Shown: positions 8,699 to 17,994, counted from the stretch's first letter. The stretch: DNA of 52,151 nucleotides from Kiloniella laminariae DSM 19542 (GCF_000374005.1 NZ_KB893141.1:266-52416), one strand, 5' to 3'. A program made the numbers and translations. The notes: generated by a model from the letters alone, not told the origin.

Positions 8699-9601
8699 AT
8701 GGTCACGGATCAGATTTACCCCCTTTCGGCGTTGCGTGCCTTTGAAGTGGTGGCGCGGCTGCGCAGTGTTTCTGCCGCGGCGGAAGAACTGCTGGTGACA
8801 CAACCAGCTGTGACACAGCAGTTGCGGAAGCTTGAAAGCTATCTTCAATATCGTCTGGTCGAACGAGCATCGGGGAGCAGTGGTATCCAGCTTACCCCAC
8901 AGGGAGAGCGTCTGGCAGCGCCACTGCATTCAGCCTTTGGTATGATCAGAGATGTATTGCGCGAAGCAAAGCTGGGAGACCACCATGTTACCCTGGCTGT
9001 ATTGGGCACCTTTGCTCAATACTGGCTGATACCGCGTCTGGCGGATTTACAGGATAAATATCCTGCTGTTGATCTGCGACTTCTGACGAGCTCCCGCATG
9101 GTTGACCTTGATCGCGGGGATGTCGATCTCGTGATCCGTCCGCTTCCACAGGATCAAAAACCGGAAAATGCTGTGCTTCTGATGCCGGACGAAGCGCGAC
9201 TGGTCATGTCGCCTGTTTTGCAGGCGCAAAAAACAATTCAACAGGTTACTGACCTTAAAGAGCATGTTCTGATCCGGGTGGCCAGTTCCCCCAGAGATAA
9301 TGACTGGCCGCGTTGGCTGGACAAAGCCGGCTTGCCGGACCTTCAGCCAAAGGGCTGGCTTTCCTTTCAAACATCAAGCCATGCCCTTGAGGCAGCAATG
9401 GGGGGAGCCGGAGTGGCAATTGGTCACCGCCCTATGGTTCTGGATGCCTTGCAGTCCGGCCGTCTGATTTCGCCGCTGGATCTCTGCATTGACGAAGCAG
9501 CGGGAAATTATCTGGTCATGACAGCGGGAAGGGCCGGGGATCAGCAGGTACAGCAGCTCTATAAATGGTTACAGGCCCAAGCGGCTTTTAAAACCATTTG
9601 A
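8699..9601 (+). CDS. LysR-family transcriptional regulator (GcvA-like)
   Basis: A 300-aa LysR-type regulator. The N-terminal winged HTH is clear: YPLSALRAFEVVARLRSVSAAAEELLVTQPAVTQQLRKLE (shown in the protein from about residue 6), with the recognition helix at TQPAVTQQLRK. The rest is the two-lobed effector domain (ALEAAMGGAGVAIGHRPM near 230). 'PLSALRAFEVVAR' and the effector domain resemble the GcvA subgroup. It diverges from the EamA permease gene across 115 bp, the usual arrangement of a LysR regulator and its target. No clear Shine-Dalgarno precedes the ATG. Its 3' end overlaps the ZntB-type gene tail-to-tail by 14 bp. Confidence 0.92.
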   Translation: MVTDQIYPLSALRAFEVVARLRSVSAAAEELLVTQPAVTQQLRKLESYLQYRLVERASGSSGIQLTPQGERLAAPLHSAFGMIRDVLREAKLGDHHVTLAVLGTFAQYWLIPRLADLQDKYPAVDLRLLTSSRMVDLDRGDVDLVIRPLPQDQKPENAVLLMPDEARLVMSPVLQAQKTIQQVTDLKEHVLIRVASSPRDNDWPRWLDKAGLPDLQPKGWLSFQTSSHALEAAMGGAGVAIGHRPMVLDALQSGRLISPLDLCIDEAAGNYLVMTAGRAGDQQVQQLYKWLQAQAAFKTI

Positions 9602-10559
9602 ATTTTTTAAAGATAATAACCTGTGCAACAACAGTCAGGACCAGAATACCACTGAAAATCCAGAAGGCATTGGCGTTGTCCGTTCCAGGAATACCCCCGA
9701 TATTAATCCCCAGAAGTCCGGTCAGAAACCCAAGGGGCAGGAAAATTGCGGCAATAACCGACAGGACGTACATGTTGCGGTTGAGGCGATCTGCCAGCAT
9801 GTTGGCGAGTTCATCCTTGACGATCTGGGCCCGCTCCCGAATGGCGTCGAGATCTTCGACATAGCGGGTGACGTGGTTATAGCTTTCCTGCAGATTGCGC
9901 TTGTGTTTTTCGTTCAGCCAGCTGATGTCGGACATGCGCAACTGTTCAATGGCATCGCGTTGCGGTGACATATAGCGGCGGAAAATAATGGCCTGTTTGC
10001 GAATGTTGACAATACTTTCTCTCAGCGAATTGTCTCCGGATTCAAGAACCTGTTCTTCGGTGTCATCCGTTGCTTCATCCAGGGCGATCAGAACAGGCTC
10101 CATCCGGTTGAACAGCTGGGTGATCAGCATGCAGATAAACTCCCCGGCATCTTTTGGACCTTTGCCAAGCAACAGTTTTGCCTCGATATCCCTGGCGGCT
10201 TTGAGGCTGCGTTTCCTTAGGGAGATGATCCGGTGCTTGTCGACCCAGAGGCGGATGGAGACCATGTCTTCTGGATCGGCGTTTTCATTGAGGTTAACAC
10301 CGCGCAGGATCAGTAGAACACCGTCATTTACCGGGGTCATGCGCGGGCGGGTTTCTTCAGCCAGCAGCGCATCGATGATAAAGGGATCAAGATAGTCAGC
10401 CTCGGTTTCGAGCCACTTTTTTGTGTCAGGATGATTGGCATCCATATGAACCCAGGCCAGCCGTTCATCTTTGATCAGCTGAGAGATCGCTGCACCCTCT
10501 AGCGCTTCTGCACCGCCTTTGCCATCAAATCCATAGGCGAGATGTATAAATTTGTTCAT
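9588..10559 (-). CDS. ZntB/CorA-family metal transporter
   Basis: A 323-aa protein of the 2-TM CorA superfamily. A large cytoplasmic N-terminal domain (residues ~1-260, with long helices RNLQESYNHVTRYVEDLDAIRERA) leads to two membrane helices (~262-284 and ~296-317). The loop motif after TM1 is GIN (LTGLLGINIGGIPG), the ZntB-type variant of the CorA GMN signature. Homologues move Zn2+ (ZntB) or Mg2+ as pentamers. The direction and metal are not decided by the sequence. It stands alone on its strand; its 3' end overlaps the LysR gene. Confidence 0.9.
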   Translation of the reverse strand: MNKFIHLAYGFDGKGGAEALEGAAISQLIKDERLAWVHMDANHPDTKKWLETEADYLDPFIIDALLAEETRPRMTPVNDGVLLILRGVNLNENADPEDMVSIRLWVDKHRIISLRKRSLKAARDIEAKLLLGKGPKDAGEFICMLITQLFNRMEPVLIALDEATDDTEEQVLESGDNSLRESIVNIRKQAIIFRRYMSPQRDAIEQLRMSDISWLNEKHKRNLQESYNHVTRYVEDLDAIRERAQIVKDELANMLADRLNRNMYVLSVIAAIFLPLGFLTGLLGINIGGIPGTDNANAFWIFSGILVLTVVAQVIIFKKFKWF

Positions 10560-10736
10560 GTGTCTGGATGCTCATGTATTTGAAACGGGCATATATTTGA
10601 TCAGATGAAATCAATGTCAGTTGAATTGTTCGATTGATTACAGAAGGGTACTCATTTTTATCTGATTCTGGATGGGTTGCACAGTACTTTGATAAAAGAG
10701 CAGTCTCAGTCAAGAAGGCAAAAGCAGTACTAAATG

Positions 10737-10781
10737 GCTAGAGTCAAGAAAAGCGGCCCAGAGGAGCCGCTTTTCTTGTTA
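10737..10781. terminator. Rho-independent terminator, mainly for fpr
   Basis: AAGAAAAGCGGC and GCCGCTTTTCTT form a 12-bp stem with an 8-nt loop, flanked by A- and T-rich tracts. It lies about 25 bp beyond the fpr stop (10803), so it should end fpr transcription on the minus strand. The symmetrical tracts mean it could stop both strands. Confidence 0.75.
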
Positions 10782-10802
10782 CTTTCGGACTGTCACAAAA
10801 GC

Positions 10803-11645
10803 TTACCCGACAAAGGCTTTTTCAATCACATATTCACCGGGGTGACTGTTGGCACCTTCGCTCAGGCCAGCTTCTTCGCAAAGTTCGGCACAGGACTTCA
10901 GCATCTCCATGGAACCACAGATCATGACACGGTCGGTTTCCGGGTTCAGGGCTGGTGTGCCCAGATCTTCGGTGATCTTGCCAGAGCGGAACAGCTCGGG
11001 GATACGGCCCCTGCGGATAAAGTCTTCGCGGGTCACGGAATTATAGTATTTGAGTTTCTCTGAAACCAGTTCGCCGAGGAATTCATGGTTGTAGAGGTCC
11101 TGAACCAGTTCCTCGCCATAGACCAGTTCTTCCTTGTGGCGGCAAGAGTGGATCAGCACGACTTCATCGAACTTGTCATAAGTCTCCGGGTCACGGATCA
11201 CGCTGGCAAAGGGGGCAATACCCGTGCCTGTGGACATGAGATAAAGGCGTTTGCCCGGCACAAGGGCATCAAGAACCAATGTGCCTGTTGGCTTTTTGCC
11301 TAGCAGAACCATGTCGCCAGGCTTGATGTTCTGCAGACGAGAGGTCAGCGGGCCGTTCGGCACCTTGATTGAATAGAGTTCAAGGGTCTCGTCCCAGGCA
11401 GGGCTGGCAATGGAATAGGCACGCAAGAGCGGTTTGCCATCGACCATCAGGCCAATCATGACAAATTCGCCAGTGCGGAAGCGGAAGGATGCCGGCCGCG
11501 TAATCTTGAAGGAAAACAGTGAGTCCGTGTGATGTTTTACGGACAGAACTGTCTCGCCGGTTACCGACTTGGGTAAGGGCTTGTCTGTGATATCCATAAC
11601 GTCGCCTGGTGCCGGTTCTGCGATTGCCAATTGTTCAACAGCCAT
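10803..11645 (-). CDS. fpr: Ferredoxin/flavodoxin-NADP+ reductase
   Basis: A 280-aa FAD flavoprotein that exchanges electrons between NADP(H) and ferredoxin or flavodoxin. The FAD-binding motif RAYSIAS is at 75-81 and the NADP site GTGIAPF at 140-146. The C-terminus EYVIEKAFVG is the extended form typical of alphaproteobacterial (subclass IIa-like) Fpr. A ~25-residue N-terminal extension precedes the core. It is a single-gene unit with a terminator just downstream and a long AT-rich 5' region. In this group it commonly supports oxidative-stress defence and Fe-S or haem enzymes. Confidence 0.93.
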   Translation of the reverse strand: MAVEQLAIAEPAPGDVMDITDKPLPKSVTGETVLSVKHHTDSLFSFKITRPASFRFRTGEFVMIGLMVDGKPLLRAYSIASPAWDETLELYSIKVPNGPLTSRLQNIKPGDMVLLGKKPTGTLVLDALVPGKRLYLMSTGTGIAPFASVIRDPETYDKFDEVVLIHSCRHKEELVYGEELVQDLYNHEFLGELVSEKLKYYNSVTREDFIRRGRIPELFRSGKITEDLGTPALNPETDRVMICGSMEMLKSCAELCEEAGLSEGANSHPGEYVIEKAFVG

Positions 11646-12300
11646 TAACTGCTCCTGCTTACTCTCTGCGATAGCTTCAGGACTGAAGCTTCTGTCTTGT
11701 CACAAATTCTGATCCGGACCCGGACAGCTGTTACAATTCACTGCCCCGGACGGTCTGGTATCAACCCTGGCCTGGATAAGTCCCGAAGATTTCGATTAAG
11801 AAAACATCAAGGGGATATCTAAGCATTTGTTCCTCTTTGGCAACTCTTTTTATAAAGTTGCCAGACTTCGCCTGAAGAAACTTTGTTCTTCAAGGCCAGT
11901 TTGTACCATAAATATGGTAATTTGCACGTTGCATTTCCCTATCATTTAACACATTGACTGCCGTTATCAAGTTTATTTTCCACAAAAAAATAGTACTTAA
12001 TTTTTATGTTGATTTAACTAATTGAAAAACAATATGTTAATAATAACACTAAAAAATTGTTTTATATTGTTTGTGCTGTTCTGAAATTTAGGGTGCGACA
12101 ATATTTCCCAATTTAAACAGTGTTATTCTCCAGATTGACAGGGGGCTGTTGCCCAAGTGATTATTCTTGCGAGCAAGCTGGAGCTAGTACAGGAATTAGG
12201 GGGGCGGGAGCCTGTTATGAGCACCCTATATGGAGGAGAGGGACAATATAAGAGCCGTTTCCCGGGAACTGCAGGAGCCACTTTGTCCCGAGCCTGTGAC
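11646..12300. other. Gene-free 655-bp gap, AT-rich
   Basis: No convincing reading frame on either strand. 11930-12080 is much richer in A and T than the surroundings. A short hairpin, GGCAACT (11839-11845) with AGTTGCC (11856-11862), lies ~200 bp upstream of fpr; it has no T-tract and may be an operator or part of an untranslated leader. The rest presumably holds the fpr promoter. I see nothing else. Confidence 0.5.
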
Positions 12301-13347
12301 TTAAGTCGGGAATAACGAGAAGAGCGAGAGGCTCTCGCCAGACCGGTTCATTATCGACGCCAAAGAAAGCTCTCCCCTGTTATGAGGAGCAAGCCAGCCT
12401 GCCACCGGGGCAATGGGGAGAATGCCACTGGGATTATGGCTGGTATCGTTTTTGTAGCTGGCCTCCCGGATCACGCTGAAATCAACGGTATCGGCAATAC
12501 CCGGCCAGCTGTAAAGATCCCTCGTATAGGCCCAGAGAGATGGATAATCGATCAGTCGATATTTTGTGCAGCGGTGCAGGTGATGATAGACCGCATCGAA
12601 ACGAACCAGTGTGGTAAAGAGCTTCCAGTCAGAAGCGGTGATGATCTCGCCAAACAGAAACCTGTTTTTCCCCAGATGACTTTCCAGCTTATCGAGTTCG
12701 GAAAAAACCTCGTCAATAGCCTTGTCGTAAGCTTCCTGGGTTTGGGCAAACCCTGCCCGGTATACGCCGTTGCCCAGTCGATCATAGATCCTTTGATCTA
12801 GCACTTTCATTTCGGGTTCAAGCTTTGCAGGGAAAAAGCTGTACTCTGTTCCTGCCGGATTGGGAAAGGCAGAGGTGGCATCAAAAGCCCGTATGATCAT
12901 GGCTGATTCATTGCTGATGATTTTTTGCTGCCAGCTGTCCCAGAGCAGAGGCACAGTCACTCGCCCGCTATAGTCTGGTTTACTATGGCTATAGAGCTGG
13001 TGAAGGTGTTTTATCCGGATACCATCAGGGGAAGCCGGGAGTTTATGGGAACCGGGAACAGTCCAGTCTGCGCCGCCATCAATCGCATAACCTTGCAAAC
13101 GGGGGCCGTGAGCGAGATAAAGGGGAATATGATCCTTCAGCTTCATAAGCTGGCGCAGGATCACGGTCCGGTGTGACCATTGACAGCTGCCGGAAGCAAT
13201 CAGGTGATAACGCCCCGGTTCCCGGATCAACCCCTGAATAACCTCGGGGGGAATCTCCTGTGCAAAGATGCTGGCCGGGCGTACAAATACACCGGATTGA
13301 ATAATCTGCTCTTCTTCCTGCCAGAGTCCCTCTACAAGCATACCCAT
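12301..13347 (-). CDS. Glutathionyl-hydroquinone reductase-like GST (Xi class, YqjG/ECM4)
   Basis: A 348-aa protein matching the long Xi-class glutathione transferases. The thioredoxin-fold part starts near residue 46 with YHLIASGSCQWSHRTVILRQL; C55 sits where the catalytic Cys of the CPWAHR motif lies, but the second residue is Gln, not Pro. The C-terminal helical domain has ANPAGT-like FPNPAGTEYSFFP, NGVYRAGFAQTQEAYDKA and LFTTLVRFDAVYHHLHRCTKY, all typical. These enzymes reduce glutathionyl-hydroquinones using glutathione. It diverges from the LysR gene at 13523, its likely regulator. Confidence 0.88.
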   Translation of the reverse strand: MGMLVEGLWQEEEQIIQSGVFVRPASIFAQEIPPEVIQGLIREPGRYHLIASGSCQWSHRTVILRQLMKLKDHIPLYLAHGPRLQGYAIDGGADWTVPGSHKLPASPDGIRIKHLHQLYSHSKPDYSGRVTVPLLWDSWQQKIISNESAMIIRAFDATSAFPNPAGTEYSFFPAKLEPEMKVLDQRIYDRLGNGVYRAGFAQTQEAYDKAIDEVFSELDKLESHLGKNRFLFGEIITASDWKLFTTLVRFDAVYHHLHRCTKYRLIDYPSLWAYTRDLYSWPGIADTVDFSVIREASYKNDTSHNPSGILPIAPVAGWLAPHNRGELSLASIMNRSGESLSLFSLFPT

Positions 13348-13522
13348 CTGTTGATCTTCGCCTTTCTTGTCATGGTTTTTATTTACAATATTGATTTTAA
13401 ATGGATTTTTTTAGTTTTTTGTCGGCGATCTTTTGTTGTTCCAGGTCCTGCCACAAGAAAATAACAGGACAGGTGAAAAATACTGTTCTCAAGATCTTGG
13501 GTTTTGGTCTATATGAACGACC

Positions 13523-14440
13523 ATGAACAAATTGCCCTTAAATGCCCTGCGCGCCTTTGCCGTTGTCTATGAAGCCGGGGGTATTCGTCCCGCAGCCAGG
13601 CAGCTCGAAATCACTCACTCTTCTGTGAGCAAACATGTCCACGAACTGGAGAGCTGGATCGGTGTTCCCCTGCTTTTGAAAGAAGAAGGGGTTCGGGCCT
13701 TACAGTTTACCGCCCAGGGAGAAATGATCGGTCGTGCGGCACTGGAAAGCATGACTGCTCTGGCACAATCAGTTGAACAGGTTCGGGAAAACCGGCGTGG
13801 TAACGCGGTGATGATTTCGACGACACCTTCTTTTGCCGCGCGTTGGCTTCTGCCGCGACTGCACTCTTTCCACGAGGCCTTCCCCTGGATCGAACTGTCG
13901 GTTATTGCCGAACAGAAGCCGCTGGATCTGGCTGAACAGGGGGTGGATCTTGCCATTCGTATGGGGCAGGGGCCCTGGGAGGGCTATGACTGTCGCCCCA
14001 TGATGGATGAGCCGCTTTTCCCGGTGATGAACACATCCTACTGGCTCAAGTCTGGACGCCCGACGCGGTTGCCAGAACTTGCGAAGTTACCTTTGCTGCA
14101 TGATCGCGACCCGCGCGCGGGCTGGGCGGAGTGGTGCCGGGATATGGGGCTGCAGGATATTGACACCAGAAGCGGAGCCCGTTTTGTTTCCTCTGATCTG
14201 GTTTTACGCGCGGCGGTTCAGGGGCTGGGAGTGGCTCTGGCCCGGGGGCGCCTGGTCGAGGATGATCTGGCCAGTGGCCTGTTGATCCGTCCCTTTGAAG
14301 GGGAGGAGAAAATCCTCGAAGATGCCTACTGGATTGTTTTGCCCCAGACTGAACGGCAAAACCTGGCTGTGACCAAGGTCATTAGCTGGCTGCAGGAACA
14401 GGTATCGACGCAGACAGGCAGTTTTCCTTCAGATCGCTGA
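13523..14440 (+). CDS. LysR-family transcriptional regulator (GcvA-like)
   Basis: A 305-aa LysR-type regulator. The HTH covers residues ~5-62: LNALRAFAVVYEAGGIRPAA then LEITHSSVSKHVHELE as the recognition region. The effector domain includes FAARWLLPRLHSFHEAFPW and the VDLAIRMGQGPW segment, typical of GcvA-type members. It diverges from the glutathione-transferase gene over a 175-bp AT-rich region and most likely controls it. Its stop is 67 bp from the convergent MFS gene stop. No strong Shine-Dalgarno precedes the ATG. Confidence 0.92.
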   Translation: MNKLPLNALRAFAVVYEAGGIRPAARQLEITHSSVSKHVHELESWIGVPLLLKEEGVRALQFTAQGEMIGRAALESMTALAQSVEQVRENRRGNAVMISTTPSFAARWLLPRLHSFHEAFPWIELSVIAEQKPLDLAEQGVDLAIRMGQGPWEGYDCRPMMDEPLFPVMNTSYWLKSGRPTRLPELAKLPLLHDRDPRAGWAEWCRDMGLQDIDTRSGARFVSSDLVLRAAVQGLGVALARGRLVEDDLASGLLIRPFEGEEKILEDAYWIVLPQTERQNLAVTKVISWLQEQVSTQTGSFPSDR

Positions 14441-14507
14441 GAGATGCGGGACAGGAATTCCTCCTCCAGATCCTAATCCCGGCCCCGATCTTTTTTATCT
14501 GTCTGAT

Positions 14508-15983
14508 CTATCTTCCGTCCTGTTGTTGAAAAATACTCCGATGGGAAGAGCTTTGATTTGCTACGATTGAGATAAAGACTGCGAGAGCTATGAGTAATGT
14601 TGCGACCGCAAAGGTTATCTGCATCCCTGTGGCGACAGATTGAGCATCAGCAGAAGTGATGTTTTCTGATGCCGAAGCCAGGGCGAAGATGGCTCCCATG
14701 GCCGAGGCGCCAGTAATGAGGCCAAGGTTGCGCGACAGGCTGAGCATCCCGGAAATTACCCCTTTATGATCTGGATCGGCCATTCCCATCACAAGCGTGT
14801 TGTTCGATGCCTGGAACAGCTGATACCCCGGGGTCAGGATGGCAATGGCAATAATATAGCCAGTCATTCCGAACAGCGTTGGTAATGTTGACAGGGCCAA
14901 AGAACCTGCCGTCATTATAAAGAGGCCGGCCCGAACCATAAAAGGGGCACCGAAGTAATCGACAAGGCGACCGGCAGGGATGCCGCTTATGGCCGAAATG
15001 ACCGGGCCGACCGACATAACAATGCCAACCAGGATTTCCTCAAGAGCAAGCGAGCGCGAGAGATAAAACGGACCGACCACCAGAGTTGACATCATGACGG
15101 TGGAAACGATCACATTTATACCCAGGCTTGAACTTAATGCTGTCCTTTGAAACAGGGCCAACTGGATCAGGGGGGATTTGGTTTTGGTCTCGACAAGTAC
15201 AAAAATCACCGCCCCTGATACAGCAGTGACAAACAGGGCCAGGTTGGGGAAGCCAAACTGGCCGTTCCCAAGGGTGACCGCCAAAGCATAGGCGGCAAGC
15301 GTCAGGCCAAGTATTATTGTTCCGAGGCTGTCAAAACTCTTGTGGTCCCTTGTATCTGTCTGACTGTCTCTTGGCAGAGTGGCGCAAACGAGGGTAAAAC
15401 TTAAGATACCGAGCGGTGCCATACCCAGAAAGAGTGATTGCCAACCGGGACCGGAAAGCAGAAGCCCGCCAAGAGATGGACCAAGCGCGGTACCTACTGC
15501 GGACATGGTTCCGAGCAACCCCATGGCGCTTCCCATTCGTTCCTTCGAGACTGTCTCACGGACAAAAACCATTGTAAGAGCCATCATTATTGCGGCCCCA
15601 AGTCCCTGTATCGTCCGGGCAGTGATCAAGATCCAGAGCTCTGGTGCCAGACCACAAAGGAACGATGCGGCGGTAAAGAGAAAAATCCCGGTCAGTAAAA
15701 TCCGTCGATGCCCGAAAAGATCTGCAATCCGGCCCGCGATTACAATTGTTATGGTGATAGCAAGAAGATAGGCGATGATGACCCATTGGACTTCCTGAAA
15801 AGAAGCTGTGAAGGCCTGGGCCAGTGTTGGCAGGGCAACATTTGCGATACTGACGCCAAGGGAAGAGAGGAGCATGGCGAGGGAAAGACCGGCAAGCGCC
15901 AGAGGTGAAGAAGGCATCGTTTTCGATTTGTCTTCCCTGGCCATGATCATCGTTATAGCGGGTTTTGAAGGGGGCTTTTTCAA
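14508..15983 (-). CDS. MFS drug/metabolite exporter, DHA2-like (14 TM)
   Basis: A 491-aa permease of the EmrB/QacA (DHA2) type, with about 14 hydrophobic segments. Family motifs: motif A as GRIADLFGHRRIL (~85-97), motif B as ARTIQGLGAA, and motif C as GTALGPSLGGLL, characteristic of antiporters. It would expel small toxic or metabolic compounds using the proton gradient. GGAG lies 6 nt upstream of a TTG at 15983, which supports that start; ATGs at 15950 and 15944 lack one. No adaptor (EmrA) gene is nearby. It diverges from a LysR gene. Confidence 0.9.
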   Translation of the reverse strand: MKKPPSKPAITMIMAREDKSKTMPSSPLALAGLSLAMLLSSLGVSIANVALPTLAQAFTASFQEVQWVIIAYLLAITITIVIAGRIADLFGHRRILLTGIFLFTAASFLCGLAPELWILITARTIQGLGAAIMMALTMVFVRETVSKERMGSAMGLLGTMSAVGTALGPSLGGLLLSGPGWQSLFLGMAPLGILSFTLVCATLPRDSQTDTRDHKSFDSLGTIILGLTLAAYALAVTLGNGQFGFPNLALFVTAVSGAVIFVLVETKTKSPLIQLALFQRTALSSSLGINVIVSTVMMSTLVVGPFYLSRSLALEEILVGIVMSVGPVISAISGIPAGRLVDYFGAPFMVRAGLFIMTAGSLALSTLPTLFGMTGYIIAIAILTPGYQLFQASNNTLVMGMADPDHKGVISGMLSLSRNLGLITGASAMGAIFALASASENITSADAQSVATGMQITFAVATLLIALAVFISIVANQSSSHRSIFQQQDGR

Positions 15984-16134
15984 TTTGCACTCCGTTAACA
16001 GCGGTCTCCGGAAATGGAGCTCCCGGTTAAGCTATTCTTCTCAGTGATATGGCGGAAGACGCATCATTTGCATTTTATTAGTGCACAAGGCGCCGTATAC
16101 TGATTGACTTGTTTTGCCCGGATGTAAGCTAGGT

Positions 16135-17037
16135 ATGCCTGTGTCGATCCCAGATTTTAATCTGCTTGTTACCCTTGATGTGCTGCTTGCAGAAGGCAGT
16201 GTTGCCCGGTCCGCCCGGCGTCTGGGCCTTAGTCCTTCGGCAATGAGCAGAGCCTTGGCCCGATTGCGGGAAACCACAGGAGATCCTCTTTTGGTCAGGG
16301 CAGGGCGGGGGCTGGTTCCCACACCCAGAGCGCTTGAGCTTCGTGAACTGGTGGGGCAGCTGGTTCAGGACGGGAAATCGGTGTTGCGCCCGGTCGAGAA
16401 ACTTGATCTTGATCAGCTGGATCGAACTTTTACTCTCAGGATAAGCGAGGGCTTTGTCGAAAACTTTGGACCTGATCTCATCGAGCGTGTTTTTGCTGAG
16501 GCTCCCCGGGTCCGGTTAAGTTTTATTCACAAACTGGACAGGGAAAGTACCGGGCTTCGCGACGGGACAGTTGATCTGGAAATTGGTGTTGTCGGGAAGA
16601 CGACAAGCCCGGAGGTTCGTATCGGGGCCTTATACCGGGATCGCCTGATCGGCGTCGTGCGTTGTGGGCACCCGTTGAGCCAGGGTGATGTTACCGCTTC
16701 GGGTTATGCCTCGGGAAGACATGTTTGTATTTCGGGGAAAAATCCGGGAAAGGGGGCGGTTGAGGAGGCTTTGAAGTCACTGGGGCTGGAACGCAACATT
16801 GTGACTCTTGTTGCAGGGTTCTCTACGGCACTGACTTTGGTTCGGGGATCTGATCTGATTGCGACAGTTCCTGAACGTCATACTGGTAATCTGAGAGCAG
16901 GGCTCCATAGTTTTCCCCTGCCGTTCTCGCTGCCCGAGGTTATGGTTTCGATGCTCTGGCATCCCCGGCTCGAGGCAAGCCCGGCTGATCGCTGGCTGCG
17001 TGACTGTGTCCGGGATGTCTGTGGCAAGTTGACCTGA
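16135..17037 (+). CDS. LysR-family transcriptional regulator
   Basis: A 300-aa LysR-type regulator of the NodD/LinR-like branch: PDFNLLVTLDVLLAEGSV, then SARRLGLSPSAMSRALARLRE as the HTH recognition helix, then RAGRGLVPTPRALELRE. The effector domain ends with VMVSMLWHPRLEASPADRWLRD, the C-terminal signature of that subgroup. I took the ATG at 16135; an in-frame TTG (16114) or GTG (16141) is possible. It lies 152 bp from the divergent MFS exporter start and probably controls it. Confidence 0.9.
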   Translation: MPVSIPDFNLLVTLDVLLAEGSVARSARRLGLSPSAMSRALARLRETTGDPLLVRAGRGLVPTPRALELRELVGQLVQDGKSVLRPVEKLDLDQLDRTFTLRISEGFVENFGPDLIERVFAEAPRVRLSFIHKLDRESTGLRDGTVDLEIGVVGKTTSPEVRIGALYRDRLIGVVRCGHPLSQGDVTASGYASGRHVCISGKNPGKGAVEEALKSLGLERNIVTLVAGFSTALTLVRGSDLIATVPERHTGNLRAGLHSFPLPFSLPEVMVSMLWHPRLEASPADRWLRDCVRDVCGKLT

Positions 17038-17128
17038 CAGGCCCTTGTTCCACCGTCTTGAACAGGAGCTGATCCGACAAGGACATGGTCCTGACAACCA
17101 TGATGGAACTGTGGTTTTTTAAAGTACC

Positions 17129-17833
17129 TCAGGTGTAGCTGTCATTCAGCCGCAACCAGAACATGGGATTTCCCTTGCCCTCTTCATCTCGTCCTTTCGG
17201 AGTCAGATCCATGAAATTATAGGCTCCGTTGAGCAGATCCAGTCCCCGGCTGTAGGTCGAATAGCTGTGATAGATTGCCCCGTCTTCATCTTTGACAAAG
17301 ACACTGATACCCGGGGCTTCGTTAACAGGGAACCGGGTTTCAGTGTAATTATAGGTCACCAGATCATCAGGCTTGTGGTCTGGACCGAAACTGACGCCGA
17401 AATCCTCATTAAAGCTGCTGCCGCCAGAGGACACCCAGTCAAAATTCCAGCCCAGACGTTTTCGAAAAGCAAGGAGCCTTTTAACCGGGGCGCTCGAGAC
17501 GGCAGCAAAGGCAATGTCTCTTGCATTAAGGTGGGGTTCTATTCCATTAAAGTTATCAGCCCAGTAAGAGCAACTGCTACAACCCTGATCCCAGTCAGGG
17601 CCAAACATGAAATGGTAAATGATCAACTGGCTGTGAATGGAAAAAAGATCGGCAAGCATGATGAAGCCGTCTTCACTGTCAAACCGATACTCTTTCTCTA
17701 CCTTGACCCAGGAGAGATTTTGCCTCGCTTTTGTAAGGGCATCCCTGGCGCGGGTGAATTTTTTCTCCTGTTGCAGGAGTTCCTGTCGCTCGGCAAGCCA
17801 TTGCTCTTTCGTAACCACGTTTCTTGTCGTCAT
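17129..17833 (-). CDS. DUF899 thioredoxin-like protein
   Basis: A 234-aa protein of the DUF899 family. The N-terminal coiled region (EQWLAERQELLQQEKKFTRARDALTKARQNLSWVKVEKEYRF) is followed by a thioredoxin-like core with YHFMFGPDWDQGCSSCSYWAD; the CSSC pair is in the redox-motif position. The end, YSRGLDLLNGAYNFMDLTPKGRDE, is family-typical. AAGGA 8 nt upstream supports the ATG at 17833 rather than an earlier start. Function is not established; a redox role is plausible. Two TTAACCG palindromes lie upstream (17891, 17939), suggesting TetR-type repression. Confidence 0.88.
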   Translation of the reverse strand: MTTRNVVTKEQWLAERQELLQQEKKFTRARDALTKARQNLSWVKVEKEYRFDSEDGFIMLADLFSIHSQLIIYHFMFGPDWDQGCSSCSYWADNFNGIEPHLNARDIAFAAVSSAPVKRLLAFRKRLGWNFDWVSSGGSSFNEDFGVSFGPDHKPDDLVTYNYTETRFPVNEAPGISVFVKDEDGAIYHSYSTYSRGLDLLNGAYNFMDLTPKGRDEEGKGNPMFWLRLNDSYT

Positions 17834-17890
17834 TATTGCCGTCCTTCTTCCAGCTGACTCAATAATCTGATTTTTGTATGATCTACACAC

Positions 17891-17958
17891 TTAACCGAAT
17901 GGTTTATTGTTCAGATGCAGGGCGATCAGTCAAGTTAAAATTAACCGATCGGTTAATT
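17891..17958. promoter_or_regulatory. Two TTAACCG-type palindromic operators upstream of DUF899 gene
   Basis: AATTAACCGATCGGTTAATT (17939-17958) is a perfect 20-bp palindrome. TTAACCGAATGGTTTA (17891-17906) is an imperfect copy 50 bp away. Both lie 58-125 bp upstream of the DUF899 start, where its promoter should be. The form is that of a TetR-family operator. The TetR gene at 18594 has different palindromes next to it, so the cognate regulator is probably elsewhere. Confidence 0.6.
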
Positions 17959-17994
17959 TATGGCAGGGAAGTGATGCAGAACTATTTTAGTTAC

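Noticed and set aside
10525-10713. 62-codon minus-strand frame upstream of the ZntB-type gene
   Set aside because: It overlaps the start of the zntB-like gene, has no ribosome site and resembles nothing known.
11839-11862. Hairpin upstream of fpr as a terminator or small RNA
   Set aside because: The 7-bp stem has no T-tract on either strand and no other support; it is noted in the gap description only.
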